Below, piece by piece: positions 37,379-44,476 of a DNA stretch of 44,476 nt. Position 1 is the stretch's first letter; each line of letters starts with the position of its first letter. The stretch is from Pelagibacteraceae bacterium AG-422-C23. GTDB lineage: Bacteria > Pseudomonadota > Alphaproteobacteria > Pelagibacterales > Pelagibacteraceae. Both the position numbers and the translations under genes were made by a program. Below the pieces are notes generated by a model. It was not told the DNA's origin. It searched no databases and was given only the letters and a program-made list of their open reading frames with translations. The stretch lies in assembly GCA_003213695.1 (NCBI GenBank), contig QCMO01000004.1:1-44476 (forward strand), in the 5' to 3' direction.

Positions 37379-37860
37379 AACTAAAAATAAAAGATAAAAT
37401 TCCAGATACAGAAATTTTCCACCTTGTTGATGGAGAACCTCAAAAAAGCAAATTAAGTGAAATTATTGGTAATGGTAAAGTAGTTTTGTTTGGTTTACCT
37501 GGGGCATTTACATCGACTTGCTCTAAACTTCATCTTCCCGGATTTGTGGCAAATGCAGATAAAATAAAAGCAAAAGGAATAGAAAATATATTTTGTTTAT
37601 CAGTGAATGATCCTTATGTGATGAATGGCTGGGGAGAGATTAATAGTACTGGAGATAAAATTAAAATGTTATCTGACCCATATTTATTATTTACGAAAGC
37701 AATTGGAGCAGAAGTTGATCGTAATGCAAAAGGAATGGGAATTAGATCTAATCGTTATTTAATGGTAATTGAAAATTTTACAGTGCTTAATATTCATGTT
37801 GAAAAAGAAACTAAAGAATGTGGTCTTACTTCAGCAGAAAGCTTATTAAATAATCTATAA
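37375..37860 (+). CDS. Peroxiredoxin, Prx5 type
   Basis: The 161-aa thiol peroxidase has the Prx5 motif LPGAFTSTCSKLHLPGF, with peroxidatic C49, and FCLSVNDPYVMNGWG, the family VNDxFVMxxW segment, plus SNRYLMVIENFTV. A C-terminal Cys in ETKECGLTSAESLL could be the resolving Cys of the atypical 2-Cys type. It should reduce peroxides with a thioredoxin or glutathione donor. As the last gene of the oxidase-thrC run, it could detoxify peroxide formed by respiration. Its end overlaps rnhA by 6 nt on the opposite strand. Confidence 0.93.
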   Translation: MKLKIKDKIPDTEIFHLVDGEPQKSKLSEIIGNGKVVLFGLPGAFTSTCSKLHLPGFVANADKIKAKGIENIFCLSVNDPYVMNGWGEINSTGDKIKMLSDPYLLFTKAIGAEVDRNAKGMGIRSNRYLMVIENFTVLNIHVEKETKECGLTSAESLLNNL

Positions 37861-38277
37861 CTCAGCTGCAGTTCTAGCAAGTAAATCTACTTCATTATTT
37901 AACTTATCAGTTGAATGTCCTTTTACCCAATTCCAACTTATTTCAAATTCCGTATTAAGTAGATCTAATTCTGTCCAAAACTCTTTATTGCTCACGTCTT
38001 TTTTGTTTGCCGTTTTCCATCCATTTTTTTTCCAATTATGTATCCATTCTGTTATTCCAGATTTTACGTATTTAGAGTCTGTAAAAATTTGGACTTTACT
38101 ACCCTTTGGAATTTCTTTAAGAGCTTTTATAGGTGCTAATAATTCCATTTGATTATTTGTTGTATCTTTCTTACTTCCTTTTATCTCAGTTTTTTTTCCA
38201 TTATTTAAAATAATTGCTGCCCATCCACCCTTGCCTGGATTTCCAATACATGAACCATCAGTATATATTTTTATCAT
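37855..38277 (-). CDS. rnhA: Ribonuclease HI
   Basis: The 140-aa nuclease cleaves RNA in RNA-DNA hybrids. The DEDD metal site is complete: IYTDGSCIGNPGKGGWA (D7), NQMELLAPIKAL (E), FTDSKYVKSGITEWI (D) and GHSTDKLNNEVDLLART (H and D). The basic handle with WIHNWKKNGWKTANK is present. It is the last gene of the crtI-to-rnhA run, with its start sharing one base with the thrB stop. The thrB-rnhA pair is common in alphaproteobacteria. Confidence 0.97.
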   Translation of the reverse strand: MIKIYTDGSCIGNPGKGGWAAIILNNGKKTEIKGSKKDTTNNQMELLAPIKALKEIPKGSKVQIFTDSKYVKSGITEWIHNWKKNGWKTANKKDVSNKEFWTELDLLNTEFEISWNWVKGHSTDKLNNEVDLLARTAAEL

Positions 38278-39242
38278 TAATTTAAATAATCTTTATAAGT
38301 TTTTAAATTATTATGTATTACTAATTTTTGATAATATTCTCTAGGGTCTTTGATTTTTATTAAAGCTGTTTTAGGGGTATTTGTATAGTCATAAAGTCTT
38401 GTTAGAAAATACCTAATTGCAGCTCCACGACATAGAATATTTAATGATTTTTTCTCTTTTTGTGAGATCTTTTTTATACTTTCATATCCTTTGATTAAAT
38501 TCTTAACTTTTTTTTTATTAATAGTGAATTCTGTTTTATTTTTTTCAAAACATAAGGCATTTACACATATAGCAATTTCGTACATATAGTAATCATTAGC
38601 TGCAAAATAAAAATCAATTAGCCCAGATAATTTGTTATTTTTAAAAAAGATATTATCAATGAATAAATCTCCGTGAATTATTCCGTTGGGTAAAATTTTA
38701 GGCCATTTTCTCTTAATGTCTTTTAGGTTATTTTTTAAAAATTTTTCTAAATTTATAAATTTTTTAGATTTGAATTTAATACTATTTAATAGTGGATTTA
38801 GATTTTTAATTCCCATAGAGTTTTTTCTATAAAGATTAATTTTTTTTGATGATAAGTGCATTTGAGCAACCATTCTGCCAATATCGAAGCAATTTCTATT
38901 ATTGAGTTTTCTTTTATCTTTTCCTTTAAGGAAGGTTACGATACATGCTGATTTACCTTTTAATTTAAAAATAAAACTACCCTGACGATTTTTAAGGGGT
39001 TTGGGACAGGCAATGTTTAGATCACTTAACTGATCCATTAATTTCATAAAAAAAGGTATTTCTTTTTTTTTTACTCTTTTTTCAAAGATTGTGAGAATAA
39101 ATTTTTTATTTTTTGATTTTAATAAGTAATTAGTATTTTCAATGCCTTGCTTAATACCTTTAAAACTTTTAAAATTTAGAAAGTCAAATTTTTTATTTAT
39201 AAAGGAAATATCCTTTTTGTTTATCTTAGTATAAACAGCCAT
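38277..39242 (-). CDS. thrB: Homoserine kinase, APH-fold type
   Basis: The 321-aa enzyme phosphorylates homoserine. It is of the aminoglycoside-phosphotransferase-like type found in alphaproteobacteria and Pseudomonas, not the GHMP type of E. coli. It begins MAVYTKINKKDISFI, has a nucleotide region NTNYLLKSKNKKFILTIFE, the catalytic loop GIIHGDLFIDNIFF (about 187-200) and LIDFYFAANDYYMYEIA with metal-binding Asp. It is adjacent to ispH (0 nt spacer) and shares its last base with the rnhA start. Together with thrC on the facing operon it completes threonine synthesis. Confidence 0.93.
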   Translation of the reverse strand: MAVYTKINKKDISFINKKFDFLNFKSFKGIKQGIENTNYLLKSKNKKFILTIFEKRVKKKEIPFFMKLMDQLSDLNIACPKPLKNRQGSFIFKLKGKSACIVTFLKGKDKRKLNNRNCFDIGRMVAQMHLSSKKINLYRKNSMGIKNLNPLLNSIKFKSKKFINLEKFLKNNLKDIKRKWPKILPNGIIHGDLFIDNIFFKNNKLSGLIDFYFAANDYYMYEIAICVNALCFEKNKTEFTINKKKVKNLIKGYESIKKISQKEKKSLNILCRGAAIRYFLTRLYDYTNTPKTALIKIKDPREYYQKLVIHNNLKTYKDYLN

Positions 39243-40187
39243 TTAATTTAATTTTTTTGGAACTTTGAAAACAACATCTTCTTTTATTATCTCAACTTCA
39301 TCTATAGAAACCTTAAATTTTTTCTTTAAATTTGATATGAAATTTTCAACCAGTATCTCGGGTGCTGAGGCTCCTGAAGATATTCCAATAGTATTAGAAT
39401 TTTCGATAAGATCATAAGGTATTTCACTTTGAGAATGAATCAATTGTGAGTTCATGCATCCAGATTTTTTTGCCACCTCTACCAGCCTAACCGAATTTGA
39501 TGAATTTCTACTTCCTATCACAAAAAACATATCACAATTTTTGGCAATATTTTTTACTGCCATTTGTCTATTTGTTGTTGCATAACAAATATCTTCTTTG
39601 TGAGGCTCGCGAATTTTAGGAAATCTTTTCTTTAAAATTTGAATAATATCTTTTGTATCATCAACCGAAAGAGTTGTTTGAGTAACAAAAGCTAATTGTT
39701 TTTTTTGTTCAAATTTATAATTTCTTGCTTCTTCCTCATTTTGAATGAGATCAATTGATCCCTTAGGTAGTTGACCCATTGTCCCTATTACTTCAGGATG
39801 GTTTTGATGGCCAATTAGAACTAAATGATATTCTGCTTTATGCAAATTTTCTGCTTCCCTATGAACCTTTGAAACAAGTGGGCAAGTTGCGTCAACATAT
39901 GTCATTTTATAACTTTCAGCATCAAGAGGGACTTTTTTTGGAACTCCGTGAGCTGAAAAAATTACCGGTCTTGTTTTATCTTTTATTTCCTCTAATTCCT
40001 CTACAAAAATTGCTCCTTTTTTTTTTAAATCATCTACTACAAATTTATTATGAACTATTTCATGTCTTACATAAACTGGAGCGCCATATTTGTTAAGAGC
40101 TTTTTCAACAATTTCAATTGCTCTTTCAACACCAGCACAAAAACCTCTTGGTGCCGATAATAAAATTTTAATTTCTTTGTTTTTCAT
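39243..40187 (-). CDS. ispH: 4-hydroxy-3-methylbut-2-enyl diphosphate reductase
   Basis: The 314-aa iron-sulfur enzyme makes IPP and DMAPP in the last step of the MEP pathway. The three cluster cysteines are C17 (APRGFCAGVERA), C102 (VDATCPLVSKVHRE) and C201 (EDICYATTNRQ); the catalytic glutamate region ATTNRQMAV and SNSVRLVE are present. It begins 20 nt inside the end of blh, so its translation is coupled to the retinal genes. It would raise the isoprenoid precursor supply for carotenoid and quinone synthesis. Confidence 0.97.
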   Translation of the reverse strand: MKNKEIKILLSAPRGFCAGVERAIEIVEKALNKYGAPVYVRHEIVHNKFVVDDLKKKGAIFVEELEEIKDKTRPVIFSAHGVPKKVPLDAESYKMTYVDATCPLVSKVHREAENLHKAEYHLVLIGHQNHPEVIGTMGQLPKGSIDLIQNEEEARNYKFEQKKQLAFVTQTTLSVDDTKDIIQILKKRFPKIREPHKEDICYATTNRQMAVKNIAKNCDMFFVIGSRNSSNSVRLVEVAKKSGCMNSQLIHSQSEIPYDLIENSNTIGISSGASAPEILVENFISNLKKKFKVSIDEVEIIKEDVVFKVPKKLN

Positions 40188-41091
40188 TTTTTTCTAATAA
40201 ATATTCGAGCAATATATGCGGAAAAGTTAAAGACGCCAAACCTATAAATATAACCTTTAATATAGCGTCATCTAAAACATAAAAATTTGTTAAAATATAA
40301 ACACTTAATATAAATAATATTGCAGTTATTAAAGTTAAGGGGAGAGCTTGCTTAATAAATTTATTAAAGCCTACTTTAATCTCATTCTTATCAAATTCAT
40401 ATATCAATGAAAAAGAATGTCTTACTGAATGTAAAAAACAAAAATAGATAGTAAAGGCAACGAGTGGTGATAAAAAAATATTTAGAAATAAAACCGTTAA
40501 CCAGTCTGCTAGAAAAAAACCCTCATTATTTGATTTATAAACTATTATAATATTTGCAATTAAACTTATTAAAATAAAACCAAATAAAAAATTTTCATTT
40601 GGTAAAATCATATCTACATTTAAAATTTTAAAAATTTCTAATGTTTCATTAGTATGAAAAGTTAGGGGTGCAATTACCACTAAAGATCCCTTTAAAAAAT
40701 ATAAAAGATTTTCAAATTTCATTTTTATAACATTTCCAACACAACAATCTTCTTTCCCAAAGTGATACGAAGCAACAATTAAAAACAATAGTAAAGTTAG
40801 CTGGGGAATTAAAATCCATAAAATAATTATTGATAATGAAATCATCATATAAATCGGAAAAAATAAAAATTTATTTTGAATTTTATAAATCTTCATTAAA
40901 TTAAATCCTTTAACATGATCAAGTGCACCATGTGAAATACCAACAATAGATATTAAAAAAAAACACAATATTGTTTGAAAGGGCATAACAATTTCTTTTT
41001 TATCTAAAAATTCAGACATTGAAAAAATTATTATTAAGCAGAAAAAAAATAGAAAAAGGGAATATTGTTTATTAATTCTATATAAATTCAT
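40168..41091 (-). CDS. blh: Beta-carotene 15,15'-dioxygenase, Brp/Blh family
   Basis: The 307-aa membrane protein should cleave beta-carotene into two retinals, the chromophore of proteorhodopsin. It has about eight hydrophobic segments and the histidines expected to bind iron: GISHGALDHVKG (about 52-63), ASYHFGKEDCC, CFLHSVRHSFSL and the C-terminal FPHILLEYLLEK. These match Brp/Blh proteins from marine bacteria. It follows crtY with no spacer and overlaps ispH by 20 nt. No rhodopsin gene lies in the window; its presence elsewhere is inferred. Confidence 0.93.
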   Translation of the reverse strand: MNLYRINKQYSLFLFFFCLIIIFSMSEFLDKKEIVMPFQTILCFFLISIVGISHGALDHVKGFNLMKIYKIQNKFLFFPIYMMISLSIIILWILIPQLTLLLFLIVASYHFGKEDCCVGNVIKMKFENLLYFLKGSLVVIAPLTFHTNETLEIFKILNVDMILPNENFLFGFILISLIANIIIVYKSNNEGFFLADWLTVLFLNIFLSPLVAFTIYFCFLHSVRHSFSLIYEFDKNEIKVGFNKFIKQALPLTLITAILFILSVYILTNFYVLDDAILKVIFIGLASLTFPHILLEYLLEKNEKQRN

Positions 41092-42159
41092 TTAGTCAAA
41101 TAATGCTTTAATAAAAGTCCATTTTGGCATTTTCAAAATTATTTTTAAATCCTCAAAAAAATTACTCTTATTAGATAAAAATTTTATAACAGTCTTTGGC
41201 GAACTCTTAAACATTTTAAAGAAAATATCAGGCATTTTTTCAGGATGTTTTCTAAGAACTCTTAGGAAGATATCATCTAAAAATTGATATTTTTTACCAA
41301 TGTTAAATTTTTTAGTCTTTGAAATATTTTCAATATTTTTACATATATACTTACTATGCTCTTGAATATTTAAAAATGTATATCCTGTGCTTAACCTAGT
41401 CATACCCCCAGCAGTTCCAATGTTTATTTGATTTTTTGTTTTTTCATATGTCGGGTAGAACAAGGGTATTGCACCTTCTTCCTTGTAGGTAATTTTATAA
41501 TTTTTTAAGTTTAAATGATTTTCAATGTAATCTTTTATTTGATGGTCATAATCTTTTTGAGAATTATCATTCATTTTTGATAACCAAGTTGTTTCAACTA
41601 AAGCCTTAGTTTTTGAGTAGGGCAAGGTATAAAAAAAATGAACACTCTCTCTTTGATCACAGTCAAAATCCATAAGATTAAAAATTTTATCATCAAAAAA
41701 ATCATTTTGTGTTTCGATTTCTACACCACAAAAATGTTGCCAGAGATTAAGATGATCTTTTTTAATTGATGGAACACTATTAAAAACAAAAGAATTTTTT
41801 GAATTTATTTCGTTTATATTTTTAAAGAAAGAAATACTTTTATTTTCTTTTAATTTGTTGTTAATTTTTTCGTAAAATAATCCACTATCAACAGTTTGGT
41901 ATGGATAACTCTCACATTGTAAATGGTTAGTGTTTTTTGGAATATTTACTGTGAAATTTTCCCAGCTTTTCTTTACACAATCATCAAAGTTATGATTTGC
42001 TACTTTCCAAAAAGACCAAGTTTTATCTTTTTTATATTCTTCTCTTGGCTCAATAATTGCTAAAGTTTTATCTTTTAGCTTTTCATTTATTTCAAGCTCA
42101 TATGCGAGAGATAATCCTGCACAACCACCTCCAATTATTATATAATCAAATTCTTTCAT
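41092..42159 (-). CDS. crtY: Lycopene beta-cyclase, CrtY type
   Basis: The 355-aa flavoprotein closes both ends of lycopene to give beta-carotene. An N-terminal dinucleotide-binding motif FDYIIIGGGCAGLSLAYEL (about 4-22), NKTWSFW-like KDKTWSFWK, and FYPTYEKTKNQINIGTAGGMTRLSTGYTF with the GGxxRxSTGY pattern are characteristic of bacterial CrtY. It overlaps the crtB end by 14 nt and ends exactly where blh begins, which places cyclisation between phytoene synthesis and cleavage. Confidence 0.95.
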   Translation of the reverse strand: MKEFDYIIIGGGCAGLSLAYELEINEKLKDKTLAIIEPREEYKKDKTWSFWKVANHNFDDCVKKSWENFTVNIPKNTNHLQCESYPYQTVDSGLFYEKINNKLKENKSISFFKNINEINSKNSFVFNSVPSIKKDHLNLWQHFCGVEIETQNDFFDDKIFNLMDFDCDQRESVHFFYTLPYSKTKALVETTWLSKMNDNSQKDYDHQIKDYIENHLNLKNYKITYKEEGAIPLFYPTYEKTKNQINIGTAGGMTRLSTGYTFLNIQEHSKYICKNIENISKTKKFNIGKKYQFLDDIFLRVLRKHPEKMPDIFFKMFKSSPKTVIKFLSNKSNFFEDLKIILKMPKWTFIKALFD

Positions 42160-42997
42160 CTAAATTTATTTCTTCATTAATTAAATTATGATCATGTTGC
42201 ACTTGATCATATTTTTCATTTTTTAATGATAGTTTAATTAAGTCAAAAATTGAGAGAAAAGTCTCTAAAACCTTTTCTGCTATTGAAACATATATTTTTC
42301 CTGAATTTTTATAATTTTCTAAATTTTTTTTTCTTAAAATCTTATGTCCTATTTTTCTATAAACCCTTCTGGCAACTAAAATAGAAAAACGAAAACTTAT
42401 TGGTATATCTTTTATTGAATAAAATGAATTTTCATAAAAAGTATCAGCAAGAGCGATAGTTGATGAAATTTCCTCAAAATTTTCATTAATATAGAAACGA
42501 TTATTCTTTGAATCTTCAATTACATCTCTCGATATATTAGTAAGTTGCATTGCAATACCAAGGTCAATAGCTGACATTAGTGAATTTTTTTTATTAACTT
42601 TTAGAATTTTTGCCATCATCAACCCAACAGTCCCAGCTACCCTGTAAGAGTAAATTAACAGATTTTTTTTTGAATTTAATTCAACCTTATCTTTAATATC
42701 TGACTCAATTCCAATTAATAAATCTTGAACAATTTTCAAAGATATGTTGAACTCTTCAATAAGATCCCACATATTTTTGATAATAGGATCATCGAATTTT
42801 TTTTTATTAAAATCACTTTCAAATTGATCAAATTTTTTTTTTTTATTTTCTAATTCGTCATTATCATCTGCGATATTGTCTGCGACTCTGCAAAAATCAT
42901 ACAAAGCTGAACATTTTTTTAAAGTTTCTTTGGGTAAAAAAAAACCAGCCCAACTAAATGATTTAGCATAAACAGATAAATAACTTTTATTAGACAT
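42146..42997 (-). CDS. crtB: Phytoene synthase
   Basis: The 283-aa enzyme condenses two geranylgeranyl diphosphates to phytoene. Both aspartate-rich motifs are visible: YDFCRVADNIADD (33-45) and LTNISRDVIEDSKNNRFYI (152-170, D158 and D162), with YSYRVAGTVGLMM between them. Length is typical. It shares one base with the crtI stop (TAATG) and overlaps crtY by 14 nt. Its coding strand has a run of 12 A (complement of 42833-42844) in the KKKK segment just after the first motif. Confidence 0.95.
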   Translation of the reverse strand: MSNKSYLSVYAKSFSWAGFFLPKETLKKCSALYDFCRVADNIADDNDELENKKKKFDQFESDFNKKKFDDPIIKNMWDLIEEFNISLKIVQDLLIGIESDIKDKVELNSKKNLLIYSYRVAGTVGLMMAKILKVNKKNSLMSAIDLGIAMQLTNISRDVIEDSKNNRFYINENFEEISSTIALADTFYENSFYSIKDIPISFRFSILVARRVYRKIGHKILRKKNLENYKNSGKIYVSIAEKVLETFLSIFDLIKLSLKNEKYDQVQHDHNLINEEINLDERI

Positions 42998-44463
42998 TAC
43001 AAAATTTTATCTAATACTTTTGCTGATGATAGTACCCCCGGCACACCAGCCCCAGGATGAGTTCCCGCTCCTACAAAATAAAGCCCATCATATATCTCAG
43101 ATTTATTATGAAATCTAAAATAAGCTGATTGAGAAAATTTTGGTTGGATTGAAAAACCAGAACCATGTTTAGTATTTAAATCTTTTTCAAAGTAATCTGG
43201 TGTAAAATAAAAATCTTCAACAATGTTTTTTCTAAGGTTTGGCATTAAATCTTTTTCCATTTTGTCTATTACTAAATTTTTCATTTTTTCACCTTCATCA
43301 GACCAATTAATTTTTGACTGATTATTTGGGACTGGGACCAAAACATAAAAACAATCTTGTCCTAGAGGGGCCATAGACTTATCAGTAGCAGATGGTCTGT
43401 GAAGATAATAACTAATATCGTTATTCAATTTTTTATTTTCAAAAATATCATCAAGATGTTCTTTATATTTGTTACCAAATTTTATTGTATGATGTTCTAC
43501 ATTGTTATAAGTTTTTTTGGTTCCAAAATAATATACGAATAACCCCATAGAATATTCCATTCTATTTTTTTTCCAATTAAACATGAATGAATTATTTTTA
43601 TTTCCATTTAACATTTTTTCATAAACTGCAGGTGGGTCTGCATTACAAACAACATTATTAGTCTCAATATTAGTATGATTATCTAACTGAACACCAGTTA
43701 TTTTGTTACCGTTAGAAATAATTTTAGTTACTTCATGACCTTTTATTATTTTTATACCAACCTCATCCATTAATTTTTCAAAACCTTTAATAATATTTCC
43801 TGTTCCCCCCATTGAATAATGTATTCCCCATTTTTTTTCTAAATACAAAATTAGTCCATAAATTGAAGTTGTTGTAAATGGATTACCACCAACTAAAAGA
43901 GGGTGCATACTTAACATCCTTCTTAATTTTTCATTTTTTATATAAGATGAAACTAACGAATAAACTGACTTATAGCTTTTGAGTTTTAACAAGGCTGGCA
44001 GTTGTTTCATCATTACAAAAGGTTTGTCAAACGGAACACTGGCAAGCTCTGTAAATCCTTTATCAAAAATTTTTTTCGTAAAATTAACTAATTTTTCATA
44101 ACCTTCGACATCATCTTTATTTATTTCTTTAATTTGTCTTTTCATCTCTGTTTCATCGCCTGAATAATTAAATTTTGAATTATCTTCAAAAACAAATTGA
44201 TACCAAATTTTTAATGGAGAAAGCTCAATATAATCTTTTGGATCTTTTTTAAATAATTCAAATAATTCATTGATTAAATAGGGTGCGGTAATTACTGTAG
44301 GGCCACCATCGTAGATAAAACCATTTTTTTTGAAAACTCTAGCTCTACCACCAAGATCTGCGTGTTTTTCAATTAATATAACCTTGTGGCCTTTAGCTTT
44401 AAGACGAAGTGCAGCAGCTATACCTCCAAAACCAGAGCCAATCACAACAGAATTCATGGTCAT
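42997..44463 (-). CDS. crtI: Phytoene desaturase
   Basis: The 488-aa FAD enzyme converts phytoene to lycopene in four steps. It has the N-terminal FAD motif VVIGSGFGGIAAALRLKAKG (6-25), GGRARVFKKNGFIYDGGPTVI, and the C-terminal family signature FVGAGTHPGAGVPGVLSSAKV. Length is that of bacterial CrtI. It is the first gene of the visible crtI-B-Y-blh-ispH run. The 13 nt beyond its ATG reach the window edge, so the promoter and a possible crtE lie outside. Confidence 0.96.
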   Translation of the reverse strand: MTMNSVVIGSGFGGIAAALRLKAKGHKVILIEKHADLGGRARVFKKNGFIYDGGPTVITAPYLINELFELFKKDPKDYIELSPLKIWYQFVFEDNSKFNYSGDETEMKRQIKEINKDDVEGYEKLVNFTKKIFDKGFTELASVPFDKPFVMMKQLPALLKLKSYKSVYSLVSSYIKNEKLRRMLSMHPLLVGGNPFTTTSIYGLILYLEKKWGIHYSMGGTGNIIKGFEKLMDEVGIKIIKGHEVTKIISNGNKITGVQLDNHTNIETNNVVCNADPPAVYEKMLNGNKNNSFMFNWKKNRMEYSMGLFVYYFGTKKTYNNVEHHTIKFGNKYKEHLDDIFENKKLNNDISYYLHRPSATDKSMAPLGQDCFYVLVPVPNNQSKINWSDEGEKMKNLVIDKMEKDLMPNLRKNIVEDFYFTPDYFEKDLNTKHGSGFSIQPKFSQSAYFRFHNKSEIYDGLYFVGAGTHPGAGVPGVLSSAKVLDKIL

Positions 44464-44476
44464 AATTTATAGTTTT

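Noticed and set aside
39779..40096. Plus-strand 105-codon open frame opposite ispH
   Set aside because: Fully antisense to ispH, including its cluster-binding region; hydrophobic appearance is a complement artefact.

Overview
The window is a gene-dense, very AT-rich stretch of an alphaproteobacterial chromosome. It most likely comes from the SAR11 clade (Candidatus Pelagibacter or a close relative). The evidence is the strong A/T bias with lysine-, asparagine- and isoleucine-rich proteins, the near absence of spacer DNA, the alphaproteobacterial family set (TIGR01459-type HAD, DUF2093, DUF3035, ctaB-ctaG-coxC-SURF1 order, APH-fold ThrB) and a carotenoid/retinal cluster typical of proteorhodopsin-bearing marine bacteria. 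I see no tRNA, rRNA, CRISPR array, insertion sequence, integrase or phage gene. The longest gap, about 125 nt, lies upstream of groES, and no gap reaches 300 nt.

Layout. 1-3052 (+): 3' end of a DapA-family aldolase, a cyclopropane fatty acid synthase, then a lysine-rich coiled-coil protein and a small two-helix membrane protein, both of unknown function. 3049-7604: a DCC-family thioredoxin-like protein (-), the TldD/TldE protease pair (+), an exported DUF6134-like protein (-) and a YczE-like membrane protein (+). 7601-11676 (-): typA, an unlisted 38-aa basic peptide, and groES-groL with a sigma-32-like promoter and a strong intrinsic terminator. 11802-18197 (+): HAD phosphatase, ribF, ileS, lspA, a DUF3035 lipoprotein and a short pgi, mostly with overlapping ends. 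18194-20235: rsmD and purD (-), DUF2093 (+). 20237-25884 (-): ubiA-msbA-waaA-lpxK-lpxL, a lipid A/Kdo assembly and export operon headed by a ubiquinone gene. 25936-30449: DUF2721, quinone oxidoreductase, pirin, DUF924, a small hypothetical protein, haloacid dehalogenase and rsmE. 30510-37860 (+): the aa3-type cytochrome oxidase operon coxB-coxA-ctaB-41-aa peptide-ctaG-coxC-surf1, running into thrC and a peroxiredoxin. 37855-44463 (-): crtI-crtB-crtY-blh-ispH-thrB-rnhA, which makes beta-carotene and cleaves it to retinal, followed by an isoprenoid-precursor enzyme and housekeeping genes.

How the parts relate. The respiratory operon and the retinal operon converge on 37855-37860, so two energy systems (oxidase and, by inference, proteorhodopsin chromophore supply) meet tail to tail. 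thrC and thrB sit at the distal parts of these two opposing operons. Proteorhodopsin and crtE are not in the window. All eight convergent gene junctions overlap or are at most 6 nt apart, and four share one TTAA that holds both stop codons.

I do not see a clearly new defence, mobile or biosynthetic system here. The least explained items are the lysine-rich protein plus membrane protein at 1532-3052, the 38-aa and 41-aa peptides, and the regulation implied by the compact junctions and the groESL leader.
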